From Saturnia japonica (taxonomy: Eukaryota > Arthropoda > Insecta > Lepidoptera > Saturniidae): a stretch of DNA of 64,000 nucleotides. This document shows positions 10,564 to 23,080 of this stretch, piece after piece (the stretch's first letter is position 1; each line of letters begins with the position of its first letter). The position numbers and the translations under genes were made by a program. Location of the stretch: assembly GCA_033032175.1 (NCBI GenBank), contig CM065334.1, positions 1,299,705 to 1,363,704 on the forward strand, read 5' to 3'. A model generated the notes under the pieces. That model made no database searches and was not told the origin of the DNA. It was given only the letters and a program-made list of their open reading frames with translations.

Positions 10564-11679
10564 CCGTGGTCTTATGAGATGCGGCTCAAATTGTGCCCCA
10601 TTCATTTCGAGGCAGATTTGGGCTCGGCGTTGCGTATCCTCATGTAGGCATCATCGTGGAGTCCTCGACCCAGTCCGCACGTAGTTTGTCGAAAACATCC
10701 ACGGTCCTTTGGTGCATTTCGTTGGCACTAACACACTTACGATTAAAAGCACATTCTCTCACATACCCCTACAGAAAGAAGACTAACGGGGTCAGATCGG
10801 GTGACAGAGGTGGCCAAGAGTATGGTCCTAGTCTGCCGATCCAGCGATCATCAAATAGCTCAGTGAGGCGCTCACGGACGAATCTGAGGATGTGGGGGTG
10901 CACCATCATGCTGAAACCATTTTCGGCGATATTCAGCTAATGATAAATCGTCTAAAATGTCCTCCGACTGTTCATTTATGAGGTTTAAATATCGCTGTCC
11001 GTCAAGTTGCTGTGGCAGAATCATTGGTTCTAGTATGCGATCCTTAAATAAACCTGCCCATACGTTAACCGACCATCGGATTTGGTGCCTGGTTTGTAGA
11101 ACAGCGTGCGGGTTCACCTCGGAATAAACGTGTGTATTTCTTCGGTTCCACAGCCCGTTTCCTGTAAATGTCTACTCGTCCGTCCAGATCACGTGTTCAA
11201 TGAAACCAGGCACACGTTGTTGCGGGTCTTATCCAATGGTAAAAAACTCGCCAGTGATCATTCTCACCGGATACCAAGCTTGCACTTTGTGCACTTTTTA
11301 TGGGCACATTCGTTTACGCTTTAACACCTTGGAAACTGTCCAGTATAACACACTTGTTACATCTCGAAGCCTTAACAATTTAGTAATACCTCGTTTAACT
11401 AAGTTCGGATTTCAGCGAACGACATCAAAAATGCTCTCCTCGAACTGAATAGCCACTTGACTTCCACCTCCTGTCGCTACTGGGGCAGTGGGCCGATTTT
11501 CCAACACTCGCTGAATAGCTGCTGTTATCAGGCGAGAGTCAGTCGGATGTCCAGCTGTCGGGAATCTCTCTCGGTAAATTCGTAATGCACGCGAAGCATT
11601 CCCGCGAGCTTCTCCAAGGCACATTATTCATTAACATGCTACCGTATTCACGAACACTATAAACGTATGCGTTAGGCAT
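10564..11679 (-). pseudogene. Tc1/mariner-type transposase, degraded left-arm copy
   Basis: Reads on the minus strand from an ATG at 11679 (start MPNAYVYS) to the stop near 10564. The frame is broken soon after the start by a small insertion (an extra 'aataatg' relative to the right-arm copy near 11630) and again in the middle. Open pieces keep the N-terminal helix-turn-helix region of the DUF4817 type (MCLGEARGNASRALRIYRE) and a central stretch ending WFQHDGAPPHPQ. The right-arm copy at 14762-15884 is its better-preserved twin. Confidence 0.8.
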
Positions 11680-11744
11680 TATTAAAACAAAACTCTCATA
11701 AAATCAACACAATCTTAATAAGAAACAAAAAACGTATCAATAAA

Positions 11745-12890
11745 ATAATGAAAAGAACTTAGTTAACAATACGTAAAATGAGCGCGTGCGTGCGCCCACT
11801 ATACAATGTGCTACGTCGATCTATACAGAGTGGGACCGCGCACCGAGGGCGCGAACGCGACGGAAACGATTCCCTCGTACTCTGTAACCGACGGCGGATA
11901 ACACGCTACGGTAACCAGCTGTCTGGAAACCAGTGCGTGCGAGCCCCTCTCACTACGTGCGACCAACCCTGTTCACACCCGAAACTACTAGGCGTGAAGA
12001 GGGCGAAACATTAAGGTACACACACGCAGTGAGGTGCCTGCTGGTAGGCGCGGCGATGACGTAGCACGGAGCGGAATGGACTGGGTCGCTGGCGGGTTGA
12101 ACTTAGTGAAGATGCGAAGAAATGACACACAGGCACCACAATAAAATTTGCTGTATTCTTCAAGACAATACACTTTGTTAATACTATGTCTTCTGGGTAC
12201 GGTTTCTTTCAGTTTCTTGAGTCTTGATTCTTCAGCTTGTGGTACCCGTGTGCGCTCGTTTGCCCCGGTAGAACGCCTTTTATATGGTTTGCCGGAGAGC
12301 GAGACGGACGATGGCGTCTCTATCCGTACTGCTCATTACCAAACTTGGGTGTGGTCCGTTAACCGCGGTAATGCGCAGTGGTTGCAATATTGCTGTCTCT
12401 GTCTATTATTATTATTACTTGTATACAGAATACAATAAATTGTTAATATCTCTAATTACAGTTATTCAATTACAATAAAAACTATTTCACATAAATGTAG
12501 ACACAAATACCTATTCAAAAACACTAACTTTAACATTATAGGTTAATAAACACGGGAGATATAAAGCATTAAACATTGCAACCTTAAAACGTCTTGTGAC
12601 TCGTTATATACGCACTATTTGAGCTTACAAACATTATAAAACACATACAGAAGGCTATTTTACTTATATAACACAAAACATTACGTATAACTTTTACAAA
12701 ATATGAATTATTGACAATATATGATTTTAGTACTTTAAGTGATTATTTTTATTAGATTACACACATTTTCATGACTTATATACTGTTCTTACATACCTAC
12801 ACGCTATAGTAACATATTCAAAACATTAGAAACATTTAATTATTGATCGTTACAACTTATATTTACAATCGTTATTATCGTATCATTACG
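11745..12890. other. Extra 1.15 kb in the left arm of the inverted repeat
   Basis: Absent from the right arm: there the sequence goes directly from the element's internal region (about 14665) to the transposase start. The segment begins GC-richer (11760-12130, with many CG dinucleotides) and turns AT-rich after about 12420. No convincing open frame was seen. It may be an insertion in the left arm or ancestral sequence lost from the right. Confidence 0.5.
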
Positions 12891-13529
12891 CTTAGGCCTA
12901 TGCGTCGCTAACAATACGATTGAACGAATATCTGTCGCCCACGCACGCGCACATGAAATGAAAGTCAAAGTGTAACTGTCTCAAGAACTAAAAATACTAA
13001 ACTTAATAATCAACCCCGCCAAAAGAAATAAAGCGCCGCGGGCCGCCTCCTTGCAGTAGCCCCTCGTTAGCGTCGAAAGCGGCACTTTGATCTTTTCCGC
13101 AGATCGATAAACCGTTATACCTATATTCACGACTATTATTTCATAAGTTTAGTTATCCCTACTGACTAGTCTTCATATGGAATTTAGAAGTTATAATTCA
13201 ATTTTTTTTAATACATTTATACAATCAATTGTACCCTGACGTAACAAGAAGCTCGCTACTACAAAAATGATATTAGAATATTAAATTAACCTAATTGGAT
13301 TATCACGTACACAATTAAAAAATTTACGATTTTGTACAAGAAATTAAAAATGAAATGGTACAGAATAATGTAATAGTTGAAGAAACTATTTGCAATTATG
13401 ATCGACAATTAATTAATCTATCAGAATGAATTTAAAATAGAATTCTTGTACTTTATGTTAACAGACTTTCTGTTTTTAGTTCGGCCAATACTTTAATTTG
13501 AAAACAGGTAGGTACGTCACATCTATCGA

Positions 13530-13780
13530 AAATTACGGCCGGCAGCTGGCGATTGCACAAGTACTTATTTACAACATTTGTCTAAATACCTACTTTGCCA
13601 CTATGCTAGTCTCTACCTAACCGCTTTCAATCCGATCAAAGTACCGGGTTCGATATCCCACTAATTAAAAAATACTTCAATTAAATTTTAGCAAAGGTAG
13701 AGTCAAGATTTTTAATCCATCGTCTATGTTTAGTAGTATTCTGATGTATTCAGTTATGTATCAGATCAGTTCAGTACTGA
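13530..13780 (+). repeat. Internal direct copy of the left-arm end
   Basis: 'ggcagctggcgattgcacaa', 'tttgccactatgctagt', 'accgggttcgatatccc' and 'tattcagttatgta' repeat the order found at 10240-10500. The central region therefore carries a third copy of this end segment, in the same orientation as the left arm. Confidence 0.65.
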
Positions 13781-14761
13781 TTTGGGCCAGACGTTGAGAT
13801 AGCTAAGTGCCGGGTTCGATTCTCCTCCAAAGTACGCAATGACGAAGTTGGAATGTCAATTCTAAAGGAACCTTGTGACGTAGAATCTGCACATACTAAA
13901 TTAATTATTGTCACTACTGTGTTTTGTTTTGTAAGATTCAGAAATACACACCGTAAAATTTTCCTCATTTTTTCTATCTAACTCTGTACAAAACAATGCA
14001 TTATGAATTATTACAGCACTACACTTTAGGTTTTTCGTACTTTCGCTCATTTTAGTCGTTCATTTTACACACACACCGGCGGTGACACCGCGTCACCGCG
14101 CTCTCCCCGTGCCAGCGCGCCAACACAGCACTGGCACGCGGCCGCGGCCGCGGCCTGCTGGTGTAGGTACTAAATTTGCAAGCGACATAAAAGAATTAGA
14201 GGCGGCGCCGGCGTTCACGATAAAACTTGCAAGTAATTTTTGTAAGTACCTACCTGTTTTCAAATTAAAGTATTGGCCGGACTAAAAACGGAAGTGTGTT
14301 AACATAAAGTATAAGAATTCTATTTTAAATTCATTCTGATAGATTAATTGGCTATCGTAATTGCAATTAATTTCTACTATTAAATTATTCTGTACCATTT
14401 CATTTTTATTTTCTTGTATAAAATCAAAGATAAAAAGATTAAATAGTTTTTATAAATAACAGCTAAGCTTATAAAATAAAAGTTGGGAATGTCTAACGCT
14501 TTATCGATCTGTGGAAATGTACAAAGTGCCGTCAACGGCGGCCGCGGCTCACCGCCAAAGGAGCGGTTTGTTTTGGCGGGATTGATTATTAAATTTAGTA
14601 TTTTTAGTTTTTGAGACAGTTTCATTTAGACTTTCATGCGCGAATGAGCGACAGATATTCGTTCAATCGTATTGATATTTAAATTCTTGTTAATATTTTA
14701 TTGTTACATTTTGTGTATCTTGTTAAGTTTGTGTTGTTTTTATTATTGTTCTGTTTTAATA

Positions 14762-15884
14762 ATGCCTAACGCGTACGTTTATAGTGCTCGTGAATACGGT
14801 AACATGTTAATGTGCCTTGGAGAAGCTCGCGGGAATGCTTCGCGTGCATTGCGAATTTACCGAGAGAGATTCCCGACAGCTCGACATCCGGCTAACTCTC
14901 GTCTGATAACAGCAGCATTTCAGCGACTGTTGGAAAATCGACCCATTGCTCCAGTAGCGACAGGAGGTGGAAGTCAAGTGGCAGTTCAGGCCGAGGAGCG
15001 CATTTTAGATGTCGTTCGCCGGTATCTGAACTTAGGTACACGAAGTATTGCTAAATTGTTAAGGTGTCGGAATGGAACAAGTGTGTCGTACTGGACAGTT
15101 CATAAGGTGTTAAAGCGTAACCGAATGCGGCCATACAAAGTGCACAAAGTGCAAGCTTTGGTACCCGGCGATCACGACCGCCGGCGAGTTTTCTGCCGTT
15201 GGTTATTATACCAGCAACAACGTGTCCCTGATTTCATTGAACACGTCATCTGGACGGACGAGTCAACATTTACCAGAAACGGGTTGTGGAACCGAAGAAA
15301 TACACATGTGTATTCCGAGGTGAACCCGCACGCAGTTCTACAAACCGGGCACCAAGCCCGATGGTCGGTTAATGTATGGGCAGGTTTATTTAAGGATCGC
15401 ATACTAGGGACAGTATTCACAGCGACTTGACGGACAGCGATATTTAAACATTATAAATGAACAAATAGTGGACAATTTAGACGACCTATCATTGACTGAA
15501 TATCGCCGCACATGGTTTCAGCATGATGGTGCACCTCCACATGTGGCAAGGTTCGTCCGTGAGCGCCTCACCGAGCTGTTTGATGATCGCTGGATCGGCA
15601 GACTAGGACCACACGCTTGGCCACTTCGATCACCCGATCTGACCCCGTTAGACTTCTTTCTGTGGGGGTATGTGAAAGAAAGGGTTTTTAATCGTGAGTG
15701 TGATAGTGCTAACGAAATGCGCCAAAGGATCGTGAATGTTTTCGACAAACTACGTGCGGACTGGGTCGAAGACCCCACGATGATGCCCCGACTGCATAAG
15801 GAGACGCAACGCCGAGCTCAAATCTGCCTCGAAATGAATGGGGCACAATTTGAGCCGCATCTCATAAGGCCACGGAGGATTTAG
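14762..15884 (+). pseudogene. Tc1/mariner-type transposase with one frameshift
   Basis: Starts at ATG 14762 (MPNAYVYSAREYG) and reads to a stop at 15884 apart from a break at about 15412-15424, where the frame falls into 'GTVFTAT' and stops; the following frame resumes before NLDDLSL. The N-terminal about 60 residues match the DUF4817 helix-turn-helix type. Catalytic acidic residues of the DDE/D fold are visible: WTDES (first D), FQHDGAPPH (second D) and RSPDLTPLDFFLWGY (third D), with 36 residues between second and third. This is an IS630/Tc1/mariner superfamily transposase. It lies in the right arm of the inverted-repeat structure and points towards the 16493 terminus. The frameshift should inactivate it. 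Confidence 0.85.
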
Positions 15885-16314
15885 ATCGGTAAGCTGTTTC
15901 ATACCAATTTTTTTTTTATAACTTATTTTTGAACTGATCTGAGTAGATCGTACATAACTGAATACATCAGAGTAATAAACATAATTACACAACGGATTAA
16001 AAAGCATGAATCTATCCTTTTTAAAATTTCATTCAAGTATTTTTTTCATAAGCGGGGAATCGAACCCGGTACTTAGCTTATTCAACCGGTGAATTCGAAA
16101 GAAAGTGGATAGGTAAAGACTAGCACAGTGGCAAAGTAGATAAGTTAGTTATTTAGAGACAAATGTTGTAAATAAGTATTTATTTGATTGTTAGTTGCGT
16201 GCAGCGCAAGATTGACGCTGCGCCCGGGCGTTCGTTGATCCGAGCATCAGCTGTTTTTGATTTTGTGTTTCATTGCTGGTTGTTTTTTTTTAGTAAAGTA
16301 ATGTATTTTTTTAT

Positions 16315-16493
16315 GAAATTATCGTTTCATTTAGCTGTACTAACACGATGGAGCGTAAATAATGCTAATAAAAAGTTTAAATAATATGATATTTTTTTTA
16401 TCAGGATCAATTTTTTTTCCATCCCATCATCAAAGGTGTCATTAGTACTATCATCTGTCTTCATTTTCAGGAGCGGTCTACTAATACCCTGTA
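16315..16493 (-). repeat. Right terminal inverted repeat
   Basis: Reverse complement of 9942-10140; ends 'ctaataccctgta' and is followed by TA at 16494-16495. Confidence 0.85.
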
Positions 16494-16495
16494 TA

Positions 16496-17062
16496 GGTAC
16501 TATAAAAAATAACTGATATATCATTGGATTACTGAATGCGCGCAAATTTCGCGGTTTCCCCCCAACCCCGCTGCCAATCAGGTAATTTTTTTCAATATGG
16601 CGCTTGCCACTGGAAGGTAAGCAACATTAAATTATTCATTCATTTAAAAAAATTACCTAGGTGTTCTTAGTCTTCTTCTTTCTAACTTGGCAACAAGGCC
16701 TCTTTAGTCAAAACAAGATTAACTTCAAAAAATTAAACTAAAACATATAGTATACGTAATTCCTTCTTATATTATTATACTTGACTAGCTTTGGAGGACG
16801 AAACAGTCGAACAGTCCGAGTCACAAGTCCGAGCTGCAGTTGTTTCTCTCGCATTTTATTTGGTCGTTCGGAAATAGCGCGACATGACACACTGCGACAC
16901 CAATAGTTTTCTATTAAAACGTATTCATTAAATGTCTTGGCCCCATATCCTCAACGTCAAGCTATCATCTCTAAGTGTTCCTATTTTTTATTCTGAAGTT
17001 TTTTATAAATAACATACCGCGGGTGAAATAGCAGGGCGCAGCTACTATACTTAGGTATATAA
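16496..17062. other. Intergenic, no firm gene
   Basis: Contains a small CG-rich patch (16530-16580) followed by an ATG at 16597 and a good donor (GGAAG|GTAAGC) at 16616/16617, which could be a 20-nt first exon; nothing confirms it. 'agtcttcttctttctaac' with 'ggcaacaaggcc' near 16670 also occurs, reversed, near 44430 and 56160, so part of this is repeat. Confidence 0.35.
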
Positions 17063-17320
17063 GGGAGTTTCACATGTGTTAATTTCATACGACAAACATC
17101 GTCAAGGCACCCGTGTAGGCAATTTTTTGTACTTTGTGTGAAACTATTGATATTTTTATGAGGAATAAATTAATTTTTCAAATTATGATATAGCGTATAT
17201 TACTTGCTGATACTGTAGCTTTATATTGGTGAAAGAATTGTTAAAATCGGTTCAGTAGTTTTTGAGTTTATCCATTACAAACAAAAAAAAAATTACTGCG
17301 TCTGTTATTGGTATAAATAA
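17063..17320 (+). repeat. Dispersed repeat, family 2, copy
   Basis: Same orientation and order as 3891-4145: 'acccgtgtaggcaattttt', 'tatttttatgaggaataa', 'ttatccattacaaacaaa'. Confidence 0.7.
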
Positions 17321-17654
17321 CTATTAGGGAAATAAATGTATAGCACACAGAACTTACATTCGTTTAAAATAATCAGCGAAAACACATTTCTCATAAAAAT
17401 TGTTACAATAAGTAAAAGTTGTGAAATATTCATACTTTAATCAGGATTTTATTTTGTATGTAAGTAATAATAAAAACATTTTTATAATAAAATATTCTTT
17501 TTTTTCTAGCAAGTAGCTCTTTCACATATTTCAGTTTAACAATTATCACTGTGTCACACTGAAAGATGTTACTATACATGGATATTACACTGTTAGAAAG
17601 TACCTACAATTTATATTCAAATTATAAGAGTAAAGGGTCGAAATCTTTACATTT

Positions 17655-17925
17655 AGAATCATGGAATAGTTGTGAATAGTGAAATAGAATCATTTCGATC
17701 GTTTTTGAAACATCTGTCTGTATGTTTGAACGTCAATCACGGAAAAACTACTAGACAAACTTTTATGAAATTTGGTATGTTTGTAGTTTATAGTCTGAAA
17801 GTACATTTAGGATGCATTTTGCCGGTCAAATACCTTAAGGTGAAATTGAGGAGTTTCTTATGTAATGCTGTTTATCATATACGAAATATGCCACGCGGGT
17901 GAAGTCGCGGGCTCATCTAGTATAA
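17655..17925 (+). repeat. RTE-type retrotransposon 3' tail
   Basis: Contains 'gacaaacttttatgaaattt', 'ggtatgtttgtag' and ends 'gcgggtgaagtcgcgggc', the usual layout of RTE-related 3' tails in insects. A weaker relative lies at 58905-59350. The short open frames across it are not genes. Confidence 0.55.
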
Positions 17926-18519
17926 AAATAAATAGAAGATTGACTGTACATATTACTGAACGATATATCTGTCAGAAAAAGATCCGAGTTACTTTCAAGG
18001 TACCGATAAAGAAGTTTTACTTAAAAAAAAACATGTTGCAGTTGTGTGAGTGCAGTGCATGAGTAAGGTAGCACTGAAAACTTCAGAAACCATAAAAATA
18101 GCTTTTTTTAAATCCTAAATCAGTCAAAGTACATACAATAGTGCGTAAAAATTTAGTCATCACACCGCTACGCCAATTCGACGACGATCATGGTCGTAAA
18201 AATCAGGACTTGCATTAACCCTGTATAATATATTTCTATCTCATTCTATCGCAGGGTAAATCCTAAAGATGTATGTGTTTGTCTCTTTAGTGTCGGTCGG
18301 CTACCGGATATTCGGCCCTTTATCGTGTTACATGACGCGATCAGTTTGGTTTGAATATTGGCACGGTGAACGAGAACGGAAATAAACTAAACTAATTAAT
18401 AAAACAAACATTGTTGACGTGCTATTAAAAAATAAACGGTGTCCATAACCTATTGTGGTATGATTTGCCTTGTGTAAAATAATGAGAATTTTTTGAATTT
18501 TACGGACCTTCGTTTAAAA

Positions 18520-18810
18520 AATCAGTTATTGAGAAATGGATGCTTAGTTGGTTTGGGCATGTTGAGACGATGAATGTCTAAAGAAATTTATAATGCGAGT
18601 GTGAAAGGAATCGTTGGAAGAGAAAGTCCTAGACGAACATTCATCGATCAAATCGGAGACGTTCTGAAGAAAGGTCAGGTCATGAGTACTCTAAACCGAA
18701 GAGCTGTGTGAAAAGATTCTTGAATGTTGAAGTGAAAGATGTATGCCAAGATCTTAGAAAGACGTGGTCTCTGTCTACCCCGTTGGGAAATAGGCGTGAT
18801 TTATGTATAT
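18520..18810 (+). repeat. LINE 3' end fragment
   Basis: A broken frame gives WFGHV at the start and, further on, a GRESPRRTFIDQIGD-like stretch and KDVCQDLRKTWSLSTPLG before 'aataggcgtgatttatgta'. This is the C-terminal end of a non-LTR reverse-transcriptase ORF, probably RTE-like. Other copies, on the minus strand, lie at 56940-57055, 57697-57845 and 60495-60715. Confidence 0.65.
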
Positions 18811-18997
18811 AAATGTATTATTGCATTATCAAATGTATTATAGTATGTTTTTATATGCATATTCCTAATGCAATAAAATATTTTAACGACTAACGATAAA
18901 ACAAGGCAATGGTTTCACAGTACATAAAGTGTTTGTAAAACACTTATGCTGTACTATCGGCGACAACCAAGAAACATACCGAACCGGAATTATTGAA

Positions 18998-19446
18998 AAC
19001 TAGCCATGCCCGTGTGCGATTATTTTAAAGATAAAAATGCTCATTGTTGGTGTTCCTTAGAAGATAGACATATACTCTCGCGGTCTTTTTTGTAGGTATT
19101 TTTAATATCTACAATTATGTAGTACATTAATTTGATATATCTATCAAGGTTTACTCAACGTAAGCCATTTAAGCGCATAATTCGTTTTATTTTTGCAAAT
19201 TGATTTCTATTTGCGCAGAACCCTAAGTCATTTTCTAAAATAAAAGTTGCCTAAGTTACTCATAACATCAGCCGTTTGCTAGTGAAAGTACTGTCAAAAT
19301 CGGTCCGGTCAAATTCAGATTACACAAAACAAGCAGACAGACAGACAAAATTTTCAAATATTGTTATAATACATAAGTACCGTATATACTTTCATATGCA
19401 TTTAGTAAAAAGGGTTATTTTAACATTACAAACAGATACTTTATTT
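18998..19446 (-). repeat. Dispersed repeat, family 1, minus copy
   Basis: Reverse complement of copies A and B: 'tagccatgcccgtgtgcg', 'aatatctacaattatgtag', 'tcaaaatcggtccgg', 'ctttcatatgcatttagt'. Confidence 0.7.
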
Positions 19447-19730
19447 TAATTTTTTGTATAGATTAATTAAACATTGACACTGGCAAATGCTTGTTGTATG
19501 AGGACAATTGATGAAATAATAAACACCTCGATTTAGTCAACACATTTATTTTTTGGTCCACTTAATAATATTATCTTAAACAATATCACAATAGTTTACT
19601 CATGAGTTTTAGGTAAAATAAATCAAATAATTAACTAAAGGTTTCATATTAGCGAATAGCAACTGTTATCGAATGATTTACACGATATCGAGTTTACTCA
19701 ATTAATAGTAGACTTATTTAATAAACGGTA
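19447..19730. repeat. Decayed left edge of the satellite
   Basis: Monomer-like words ('tactcatgag', 'gtttactcaattaatagt', 'aacttattta'-type) appear without a clean period, as expected of diverged satellite monomers at an array edge. Confidence 0.5.
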
Positions 19731-22700
19731 CTCAAAATTATATGTAGGTCACCGTTGACTCACTTAATAGTTAATTATATCACAAGCTGTACTGAAAATT
19801 CTATATTGATCACTGTTGACTAACTCAATAATCAACTTATTTAATAAGCTGTACTCAAAATTATATGTAGGTCACCGTTGACTCACTTAATAGTTAATTA
19901 TATCACAAGCTGTACTGAAAATTCTATATTGATCACTGTTGACTAACTCAATAATCAACTTATTTAATAAGCTGTACTCAAAATTATATGTAGGTCACCG
20001 TTGACTCACTTAATAGTTAATTATATCACAAGCTGTACTGAAAATTCTATATTGGTCACTGTTGACTCACTCAATAATCAACTTATTTAATAAGCTGTAC
20101 TCAAAATTATATGTAGGTCACCGTTGACTCACTTAATAGTTAATTATATCACAAGCTGTACTGAAAATTCTATATTGGTCACTGTTGACTCACTCAATAA
20201 TCAACTTATTTAATAAGCTGTACTCAAAATTATATGTAGGTCACCGTTGACTCACTTAATAGTTAATTATATCACAAGCTGTACTGAAAATTCTATATTG
20301 ATCACTGTTGACTCACTCAATAATCAACTTATTTAATAAGCTGTACTCAAAATTATATGTAGGTCACCGTTGACTCACTTAATAGTTAATTATATCACAA
20401 GCTGTACTGAAAATTCTATATTGATCACTGTTGACTCACTCAATAATCAACTTATTTAATAAGCTGTACTCAAAATTATATGTAGGTCACCGTTGACTCA
20501 CTTAATAGTTAATTATATCACAAGCTGTACTGAAAATTCTATATTGATCACTGTTGACTCACTCAATAATCAACTTATTTAATAAGCTGTACTCAAAATT
20601 ATATGTAGGTCACCGTTGACTCACTTAATAGTTAATTATATCACAAGCTGTACTGAAAATTCTATATTGATCACTGTTGACTCACTCAATAATCAACTTA
20701 TTTAATAAGCTGTACTCAAAATTATATGTAGGTCACCGTTGACTCACTTAATAGTTAATTATATCACAAGCTGTACTGAAAATTCTATATTGATCACTGT
20801 TGACTCACTCAATAATCAACTTATTTAATAAGCTGTACTCAAAATTATATGTAGGTCACCGTTGACTCACTTAATAGTTAATTATATCACAAGCTGTACT
20901 GAAAATTCTATATTGGTCACCGTTGACTCACTCAATAGTTAATTATATCACAAGCTGTACTGAAAATTCTATATTGGTCACTGTTGACTCACTCGATACT
21001 CAACTTATTTAATATGTAGTACTCAAAATTATATGTAGGTCACCGTTGACTCACTTAATAGTTAATTATATCACAAGCTGTACTGAAAATTCTATATTGG
21101 TCACTGTTGACTCACTCGATACTCAACTTATTTAATATGTTAGTACTCAAAATTATATGTAGGTCACCGTTGACTCACTTAATAGTTAATTATATCACAA
21201 GCTGTACTGAAAATTCTATATTGATCACTGTTGACTCACTCAATAATCAACTTATTTAATAAGCTGTACTCAAAATTATATGTAGGTCACCGTTGACTCA
21301 CTTAATAGTTAATTATATCACAAGCTGTACTGAAAATTCTATATTGATCACTGTTGACTCACTCAATAATCAACTTATTTAATAAGCTGTACTCAAAATT
21401 ATATGTAGGTCACCGTTGACTCACTTAATAGTTAATTATATCACAAGCTGTACTGAAAATTCTATATTGAGTCACTGTTGACTCACTCAATATATTTACA
21501 ACTTATAAATTAATGACTATGATACTATATATAGTAACTCAAAATTATATGTAGGTCACCGTTGACTCACTTAATAGTTAATTATATCACAAGCTGTACT
21601 GAAAATTCTATATTGATCACTGTTGACTCACTCAATAATCAACTTATTTAATAAGCTGTACTCAAAATTATATGTAGGTCACCGTTGACTCACTTAATAG
21701 TTAATTATATCACAAGCTGTACTGAAAATTCTATATTGATCACTGTTGACTCACTCAATAATCAACTTATTTAATAAGCTGTACTCAAAATTATATGTAG
21801 GTCACCGTTGACTCACTTAATAGTTAATTATATCACAAGCTGTACTGAAAATTCTATATTGATCACTGTTGACTCACTCAATAATCAACTTATTTAATAA
21901 GCTGTACTCAAAATTATATGTAGGTCACCGTTGACTCACTTAATAGTTAATTATATCACAAGCTGTACTGAAAATTCTATATTGATCACTGTTGACTCAC
22001 TCAATAATCAACTTATTTAATAAGCTGTACTCAAAATTATATGTAGGTCACCGTTGACTCACTTAATAGTTAATTATATCACAAGCTGTACTGAAAATTC
22101 TATATTGTCACTGTTGACTCACTAATAATCAACTTATTATAAGTGTACTCAAATTATATGTAGGTCACCTTGCCACTTAATATTAAATTATATAACAAGT
22201 TACACTGAAAGTATTATGTAGGTCACCGTTGACTCACTAATAGTTAATTATATCACAAGCTGTACTGAAAATTCTATATTGTCACTGTTGACTCACTCAA
22301 TAATCAACTTATTTAATAAGCTGTACTCAAAATTATATGTAGGTCACCGTTGACTCACTTAATAGTTAATTATATCACAAGCTGTACTGAAAATTCTATA
22401 TTGATCACTGTTGACTCACTCAATAATCAACTTATTTAATAAGCTGTACTCAAAATTATATGTAGGTCACCGTTGACTCACTTAATAGTTAATTATATCA
22501 CAAGCTGTACTGAAAATTCTATATTGATCACTGTTGACTCACTCAATAATCAACTTATTTAATAAGCTGTACTCAAAATTATATGTAGGTCACCATTGCC
22601 AGCCTTAATACTTAAATTATATAACAAGTTACACTGAAAGTATTATGTAGGTCACCGTTGACTCACTCAATAGTTAATTATATCACAAGCTGTACTGAAA

Positions 22701-23080
22701 ATTCTATATTGGTCACTGTTGACTCACTCAATAATCAACTTATTTAATAAGCTGTACTCAAAATTATATGTAGGTCACCGTTGACTCACTTAATAGTTAA
22801 TTATATCACAAGCTGTACTGAAAATTCTATATTGATCACTGTTGACTCACTCAATAATCAACTTATTTAATAAGCTGTACTCAAAATTATATGTAGGTCA
22901 CCGTTGACTCACTTAATAGTTAATTATATCACAAGCTGTACTGAAAATTCTATATTGGTCACTGTTGACTCACTCAATACTCAACTTATTTAATATGTAG
23001 TACTCAAAATTATACGTGGGTCACTGTTGACTCACTTAATAGTTAACTTTTATAACAAGCTGCACTGAAACTTTTATATG
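19731..23080. repeat. Satellite array 1: 123-bp dimeric unit, about 26 copies
   Basis: Successive 'ctcaaaattatatgtagg' words are exactly 123 bp apart (19731, 19854, 19977...). Each unit is a 62-bp subunit A ('aggtcaccgttgactcactt'...'attctatatt') and a 61-bp subunit B ('gatcactgttgactcactc'...'aattatatgt') that clearly share ancestry. Interruptions and variant units occur at about 20910-21010, 21080-21140, 21470-21540, 22105-22260 and 22590-22690. Units in between are almost identical. No open frame of note. Confidence 0.95.

Larger units (their letters stand above)
9942..16493. mobile_element. Inverted-repeat Tc1/mariner-type composite, 6.55 kb
   Basis: Both ends carry the same terminal sequence in opposite orientation ('tacagggtattagtag' at 9942, 'ctactaataccctgta' ending at 16493), each flanked by TA, the usual target duplication of the IS630/Tc1/mariner superfamily. 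Similarity runs inward: 9942-10140 matches 16315-16493, 10240-10560 matches 15885-16180, the transposase regions match (10564-11679 against 14762-15884), 12890-13100 matches 14490-14690, and 13340-13520 matches 14225-14400. The two halves are thus inverted copies around a centre near 13.5-14.2 kb. The left arm has an extra 1.15 kb, and both transposase genes are broken, so the element is not autonomous as it stands. Confidence 0.8.
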
